Part shown: positions 58,001 to 64,000 of the stretch, piece after piece
How the letters are laid out: each line of letters starts with the position of its first letter
Numbering within the stretch: position 1 is the stretch's first letter
NCBI GenBank assembly: GCA_019054805.1
Contig: JAHQIY010000004.1
Coordinates: forward strand, 7,386,501-7,450,500
Length of the DNA stretch: 64,000 nt
Origin: Brachionus manjavacas
Lineage: Eukaryota; Rotifera; Eurotatoria; Ploima; Brachionidae
Direction of reading: 5' to 3'
Notes under the pieces: generated by a model
What the model saw: the letters and a program-made list of their open reading frames with translations, nothing else
Databases searched by the model: none
Told to the model about the DNA's origin: nothing
Position numbers and translations under genes: made by a program

Positions 58001-61000
58001 CTTGCAGTCAAAAGTTTTATAAATTATTTAAATAGTTGTTAAAAACATTTAATGGATATACTTTACTTGAACAAATAAAGCTAATAGTTTAAAATGCCAT
58101 GCGTAGGTAGGGATAAATCAAGCGCACGGATATCGGCAGATATTTTTCTAAAACTTTGGTCTTTATAACTTCGATTCTCCTTTTGCTTTTGTAATTTGCT
58201 CTTAAAAATTTTATTTTGCCATCGGTGGTTTATTTTTCAGCACTTTTGAATAAGCTATTTTCTTTAGCATTTTTTTTTACAAGAATGAAATTATTTTTGC
58301 TTGAGTGTGCTCTTTTATCGAAAAAGTTTCGATCAAAAATCAAAAAAGAAAAAGAAAACCTATCGAATCTATAAAATTAATTTGTTAAAAATTTTTATTA
58401 TAGAACTACCAGTTTTGTTTTGGTTCGAGAATTAACTCCTTATAATCATGGTAAATAGCATTTTAAATAACACAATTTATGTTTGCAAAACTAAATCGAA
58501 TGAAACTAACTTTTTTTACAATTTTTATTTAAGCAGTTACCTTAAAAAGTGTAATTTTTCATGTTCGTTTATAAATACAAAAGCAGAAGATTCATTTTTA
58601 AAGTATTTTATTTTGGTTAGTTGAAAAATTAAAAAAAAAAAAAACAAAGACAATTTTTTTATTAGTATTATAATTTTTTGTGATTTTTTTTATTTTTAAG
58701 AGATAATTCAAATTAATTTTTAACATACCAAAAACTGTCAATATCTGTCTGTTTCAATAAAACAGTGTTTGTTTTGAAAAAAAAAATTTATTTACTTAAG
58801 TCTTCTTTTTTTATTTAATCGAGCATTTCTTCAAAAGCTTGCCTATTCTGAAAGCCCAACTTGAATCTTAACAGGAATCATTTACACCTCAAATATAACT
58901 GGCAATTTTATGAGAATTCTTTTTATCCTATAGATTATTTTATGTTGAATTAATTGAAATAAAATATCAAATTTTATTTTCATCAAAGACTTTTTTCTGT
59001 ATAATTGTTTATTTTTAAAATTGCGTAATAATTTTTTTTTTAATTTTGAATTATTTTTTTTTTTAAATGTATTTTTTAATACATCATTAAGAAATTTTGA
59101 AATTTTGAAATTTTTTTATAACAATGAAAAATTTAAAATTTCTTAATTCAGAAATCATTTGATAAAAAGACCCAAGTTTATTAAAAAAATGTAATATTTT
59201 ATTTAAATCAATTCAATAAAAAATAATCAATAAGGTAAAAAAATTTGCCAACACTAAATACTTTTCGATTTTCGACGTATTTTCCAGTTCTATTTTGTTT
59301 AAAAAGTCTATTTAATAAAATTTTATTTTAAATAGCTTTGAGAAATAAAACTCCTTTCGACATTTTTCTCTAGACAAGCTTGCATTTTTATGGCCCTATC
59401 CAGTTAAACTTTCTCTTCCGCAATGCTTCAACCAGCAGTGTCTAGTTAACATTTTTGTAAAAATCTTCAAATATTGCTCTATCGTAAATTGTAAATCTAG
59501 CTGAATTTTTCAGCAGATAGCTCTAGAGGTCCATTGAAACTTTCGAAACCTCACAACCTTAATTATTATTTCTTTTTCTTTGAAAAAGATGGCAATGTAC
59601 ATGACCATCTAGATCTAATCCATAATTCAATATTTAAAACGGCTAATAATTAATGGTTTTTGAAATTTTGAAGTACTTTTTGAAAGACTAAAATTTTTTT
59701 TATATTGCAAATATTTTTTTTTCAGTCAAATATATGAATTTAAAAAATATGCTTTTTTTATTTTTTTATTTCATTTAGCGCCAATTCTGGCGATGTATAA
59801 ACATTAAAAAAATGTTCAATTAAAATATATGACAAAAATAATTTAGCTTTTTTTTATATAACTTTTTTCAAAGATTAAAATTGGGCCAAAAAAATTTGGA
59901 ATATCTCTAATTGAACAATGAAGTTGAATGCAGGTGTTCGTTTTGGGCGAAAAATTGGAAGCATAATTTTTAATTTTGCTGATTAAAATAGTTAGAGCCA
60001 GTCTAATCTATGTATAATTTAATCCAGTCAATTTTACATAAACACCAGCTCTTTTTTAGGGATTAGTAAACAAATAAATAATTAATGAAAGGCAGTTTTT
60101 GAAAACAAAATCCAAAAATTATATCGAAAATATTCAAAATTTAATTTAAATAGAAAAAAAAACTGAAAAGATATAACTGGCAGTGATGATATTATACTAT
60201 TGATTTTTTATTAATCAGAAAGAGTGTTCCGAGGTATTAGAAAAGTCTGGGCTTGAAAGTCTGCTCATGATTTAAAAATGAAAACAAGTAAATTATTTAA
60301 TCCAAATAAGAAAAGCCTTAGGCGAGTGTAATTCAAAACTTGTTAACTAATCATCGATGAAAACACATAAATACTCGGGCGGTTGATTGCGTTCAGGCCT
60401 AGCACGCGATCATTTCTGACCGAAAATCGATCACGCTCCAAAACAAAATTGCATGGACAGAAAAAAAATTAATTAGGAAAAAAGGACCTTATTATTTATT
60501 TCTAATTAATTAAAAAAATTAAAAAAAAAGAAAAAGGCTCCCTTTAGTCACTGGATTATTGTATTCATTCAAATCGATATCTTAATTCCTAATTCGTGTT
60601 CATATTTCAATATTGTTTACAGTTTATTTATATTTCTATCTTTCAACCAGGTTCTCTATTTAATTAAGAGTAGCCAGTCACTTAATAAGTGTCTGTGTAT
60701 ATGTTTTCATATGCACCGTACTCGCCATGTATAGTCTGTTTAGTATTAATATTTTTCGACAGTTCTTATTTTGCTCAATTGCACCTCTAGCTATTTATGG
60801 CTAAGTTCACTTAGACTTGTAAATTTTTTTATTTTTAAAATAGCAAGTATTCTGTGAGGATCAATTTAACATTTAAATTTGGAGCTAGAATTGAGATTAA
60901 AGCTTGGTAGAGCGGGTGGCAATGTATTTTGTTTGGTCAGCTAATAGAACAAATTGTTCTCAATTTTGATCTGAAACATTTTAATTATTTTTGATAACAA

Positions 61001-63958
61001 AAACTTTATCTATGGATGTGTTTTTATTCAAACCTTCAATTAAGACAGTAGCATTTTTTGATAATAAAAATTTGGTTTTATTTTTTAATCATTGGCTTGG
61101 TAAAAAATTTGCCTCAGGCAATAGATAGATTATTTTGTTGTCAAATTTTTGAGTCTATTCTTACAAGTTTTTCGGTTAATATTTATATAATCTAAATAAT
61201 GAATAAGACAATGTCCAATTTGTCAAAAATTTCTAAAATAAAGGCTTTTGAATTTTGTCTCCCAAATGATATAGCTGAAAGCACGTTTTAGTCCAACAAA
61301 GAAATATAAATAGAAACTTATTTATCTGATGATAATTCATTTTTACATTGGTTCCGGCAAAATTTAATGTCTGTCTAGACAATTTCTGCAAGATTTGTCA
61401 AGAAATGGAGGCTTTGGAATATTGTTCATTCATCATTTTTTTTAAATAAAATTAAATTAAAAATTAAATAATTTTAGATTAAAATTAAATTGTCTGCTCT
61501 GAATTTTAGGAAAAAAAAGATCAAAGAAAGGTTGAAACTAGGCTACTGAATCTAAAGCTTTTGCCATTTTTTTTTCAAATCTAAAGCTTCCTCTTAGAAG
61601 AGTAAATAGAGTAAAAAGCACCGGTCACAATCATTTGAAAAATAAACATCTAAAGAGCTTTTAAAATTGGAGGAAAATTTGATTCATTTGTTGGGTTTTT
61701 TTTTTTAAGAGGAAAAATAAGCAATTTAATTTACAAATATATAAAAGTTGGATTTTAGAGAGATGATTCATTTTTTAAACCGGAATATTATTGATAAATT
61801 TTGATGATTTTTATTTTTTTTAATAATTTAATAAAAACAAATAAATTTTAAAGGTTAAATTTTGTTTAAAGTTTTACAACGAAACCGACAATAAGCTATT
61901 TTTTCAATTTATCTAATTATTGATGATTAAAAATTAAAAATTAAAAAATAACATGAAAAAAATAATTAAAAGAACAATTTTCTAAACTTAAAGACTTGTC
62001 TCTTAAGATATTTTCAAAAAGTATACATTTTAGTGAATTCCTTAGTCCATCACCTAAGTTCAGGATATTTTTTCAATTCCTGTTTGAAGCTGACACTTTG
62101 TTTTAAATAATTTTATTTTTTTTATTTTCAAAGTTTCTTATCTAAAATGCTTACTAAAAACAGATTGTCTAACATTTTTTTACTATTCTTTTACTATTTT
62201 ATTACATAAATTTTTTTATTCAAATCAAATTAATTAATCGAATAACTGGAAAAATACGCGAAAGTCTCCATAGGATAAATGGGGGTCTGCCTATTCTGTC
62301 AGGGTTCTATTGTATAAAATTTAAGTTCTTTAGGGGAAGGTATCTATGAAAGTTAATTTTGTTTTTTCGCTAAAAAAAATCTTAGAAGAATACTTAATTT
62401 TTTAATTTTTAGAAAGTACAAAAAATTTAAAACTAAATAGTAAAATTTTTGAAAATTTGTTTATTTTTTTAAAATATATAGGGTCAGTGTTTAAGTAGGA
62501 CCTTATGAGTAAAAAGACTGTGAAGTCCTAGAGTCTCTCTAGATTATTTTTTTAATTAAACAATAAACTACCAACTTCTCTTTGATTATTTTTAATTAAT
62601 TATTTGATGTTCCATTTTTAAAAAGGCTTTTTTAAAAAATCAACTTACCAGAAGGTAAGAAACGAGCAAATATTTTATTCAAAAGACCAAGAGTCTGAAA
62701 ATTGTTACACGCTATTAGACCTTTTGAATATTTTTTGTTCTAAGTTGAATATTTGCTGGATATTAAAAACTTATGGAATGATGTGAAAACTTTGCTCTGA
62801 AGGGATTTAAAATTATCATAAATTCTACTTTACGAGTTGAGATACCTTGTACATGGGTAAAGCAAAAGATTTTAAATCTGGACTTATTGACTATTTTTCT
62901 CAAGTCAGTAAAATAAGAATTTTATTATTAAAGCAATATATTGCATTTATTTTAAATTCAGTTCCGGACAATTGGAGGTTGAAATATATTTTATTTAATT
63001 AAGAGAGTAATTTATGATGTTAATATGTTAAAAAAATAGTTAAGATAAAGCTCGCAAATCAATATTTACCTTTAATTCGAATAAATTTATTACAAAATTT
63101 TTTTTTTAAATGATCATTAAATTTCCTGGTTGTATTTGTAGAAAATTTGATTCTCCCCCCCCCCCTTTTTTAATAAAAGTCTTAATTAATACGATTCCTG
63201 ATAAGCAGGAGATCGGTGTGAAACAAAATAATTGTTATTCCCTAGAGCAATGTTTATCAAAAGCAGAATTAATCTTAACAATTCAAATCATTAGAAAAAT
63301 ATAGAATTTCAAAAATTGTAGCTAAGTAACCAAGATAAGTCTCAGTGATTGAATTGACCACTAATTGATATGGTTTTTGACAGTTAATTTTAGTGCATCT
63401 TAATATACATCTCAAGTAGATCGTCAGGTGTTTAGTCAATCAAGCATTACGCTCTTAATCTCAACAAATCACTCGAAAACACTTGAAGATGTTGTTATTT
63501 TGTTAAACCGATTTTTAGAAATATTTCCAATCGAGGCTATCAGAATACAAATCAAACTAAAATGACATGGCTAAAGAGCTTTTAGTCAAGGTAATTTGAC
63601 ACTCGTGGAATTTCATAGCCACTTATACTAAACCTGAATTTTCCGTTTAAACAAATTCTTTTTTCCTCAAATAAATATTTAAACACTAAGTTACGTGTTT
63701 CTTTGTTTTTTTATGGTTTGTTTTGTGGGCAGCATTTGCTAATAAATTCGAATGTCAAAACGTTTACATTTCTAAAATACCTCCGAGGAGTTCTAGCAAC
63801 AACAAATTATTATCACGTCTAAATTAGAACTTAGAGAGTGTGTAAGTGTTTGCGTAATGCACAATAGAGATTCGATAATTAAGTGCTATTTTCTATATTA
63901 GTTTGAAAGTTAGATAATAAAATTTAATCGATTATTACAAATTGATTAATTACTCTGC
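55052..63958. other. long gene-poor AT-rich region
   Basis: Nearly 9 kb without a coding frame, RNA gene or repeat that I can support. A GC-richer patch at 60360-60450 (GGGCGGTTGATTGCG, CCTAGCACGCGATCA) has no open frame of note. A run of eleven C at 63157-63167 interrupts a chance ORF. The region may be introns or regulatory DNA of the gene suggested at the right edge. Confidence 0.5.
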
Positions 63959-64000
63959 ATGGTTTCGAGCGAACTTTTGAAGTCACCACCAACACCGCTA
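63959..64000 (+). CDS. possible 5' start of a gene cut by the window edge
   Basis: The last 42 bases give an open frame from ATG: MVSSELLKSPPTPL. The preceding 200 bases are less A/T-biased than usual (CCTCCGAGGAGTTCTAGC, GTGTTTGCGTAATGC), as expected of a 5' UTR or promoter. The protein cannot be named from 14 residues. Confidence 0.35.
   Translation, partial: MVSSELLKSPPTPL

Noticed and set aside
63110-63304. ORF with a poly-proline run from eleven consecutive C
   Set aside because: The proline run is a homopolymer artefact-prone tract and the rest resembles no protein.
1-64000. CRISPR arrays, bacterial operons, phage or viral genes
   Set aside because: No spaced direct-repeat arrays, Shine-Dalgarno-led gene clusters or viral gene sets occur; the spliced genes show nuclear animal DNA.

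Overview
The window is AT-rich nuclear DNA from an invertebrate animal. The evidence is short GT-AG introns (mostly 42-70 bp), animal genes (SF3A3, PRMT9, SPICE1, a LAMP-family protein, an NSD-type PWWP domain), intron-bearing tRNA genes and decayed CR1/L2-like LINEs. Small introns plus extreme AT content would fit a monogonont rotifer, but that is a guess and nothing in the window proves it.

Layout. 1-14 kb: gene-poor AT-rich DNA with LINE scraps, a 5S-rRNA-like fragment, one possible two-exon micro-gene and a long inverted repeat. 14-17 kb: tRNA-Tyr (-), tRNA-Leu (+), tRNA-Tyr (+). 17.5-19.1 kb: an internally deleted LINE and a small element bounded by a 20-nt inverted repeat. 19.4-22.4 kb: SF3A3 (-), ten exons. 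22.9-23.2 kb: a convergent pair of tRNA-Tyr genes. 23.6-27.4 kb: LAMP-like gene (+), then PRMT9 (+). 28.5-28.8 kb: a second convergent tRNA-Tyr pair, duplicated from the first. 29.9-34.3 kb: LINE remnants, including a 2.7-kb broken copy (-). 34.9-35.6 kb: an unnamed protein with a pipsqueak-like helix-turn-helix (-). 36.8-38.2 kb: LINE scrap, zinc-finger-like pseudogene and a MITE-like element with TGACAAA arms. 38.7-40.9 kb: a two-exon gene (-) joining an NSD-type PWWP domain to a transposase-type DNA-binding module. 42.7-44.5 kb: two unknown convergent genes. 45.3-46.6 kb: aldo-keto reductase of the L-galactose dehydrogenase type (-), seven exons. 49.0-51.3 kb: SPICE1 (-), seven exons. 51.9-52.3 kb: candidate neuropeptide precursor (-). 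53.4-54.0 kb: LINE scrap. 54.8-55.05 kb: orphan terminal exon. 55-64 kb: no convincing gene until a possible start codon at the right edge.

The genes are ordinary single-copy eukaryotic loci and do not form one pathway. Housekeeping roles covered are U2 snRNP assembly (SF3A3), arginine methylation (PRMT9, whose known substrate in vertebrates is the U2 snRNP protein SF3B2), lysosomal membrane (LAMP), centriole duplication and spindle (SPICE1) and sugar or aldehyde oxidation (AKR). The most unusual item is the PWWP plus psq/CENP-B-type HTH protein at 38.7-40.9 kb, which looks like a host-transposase fusion acting on chromatin. Exon boundaries were worked out by eye from reading frame, GT-AG sites and remembered family sequences; no alignment was run.
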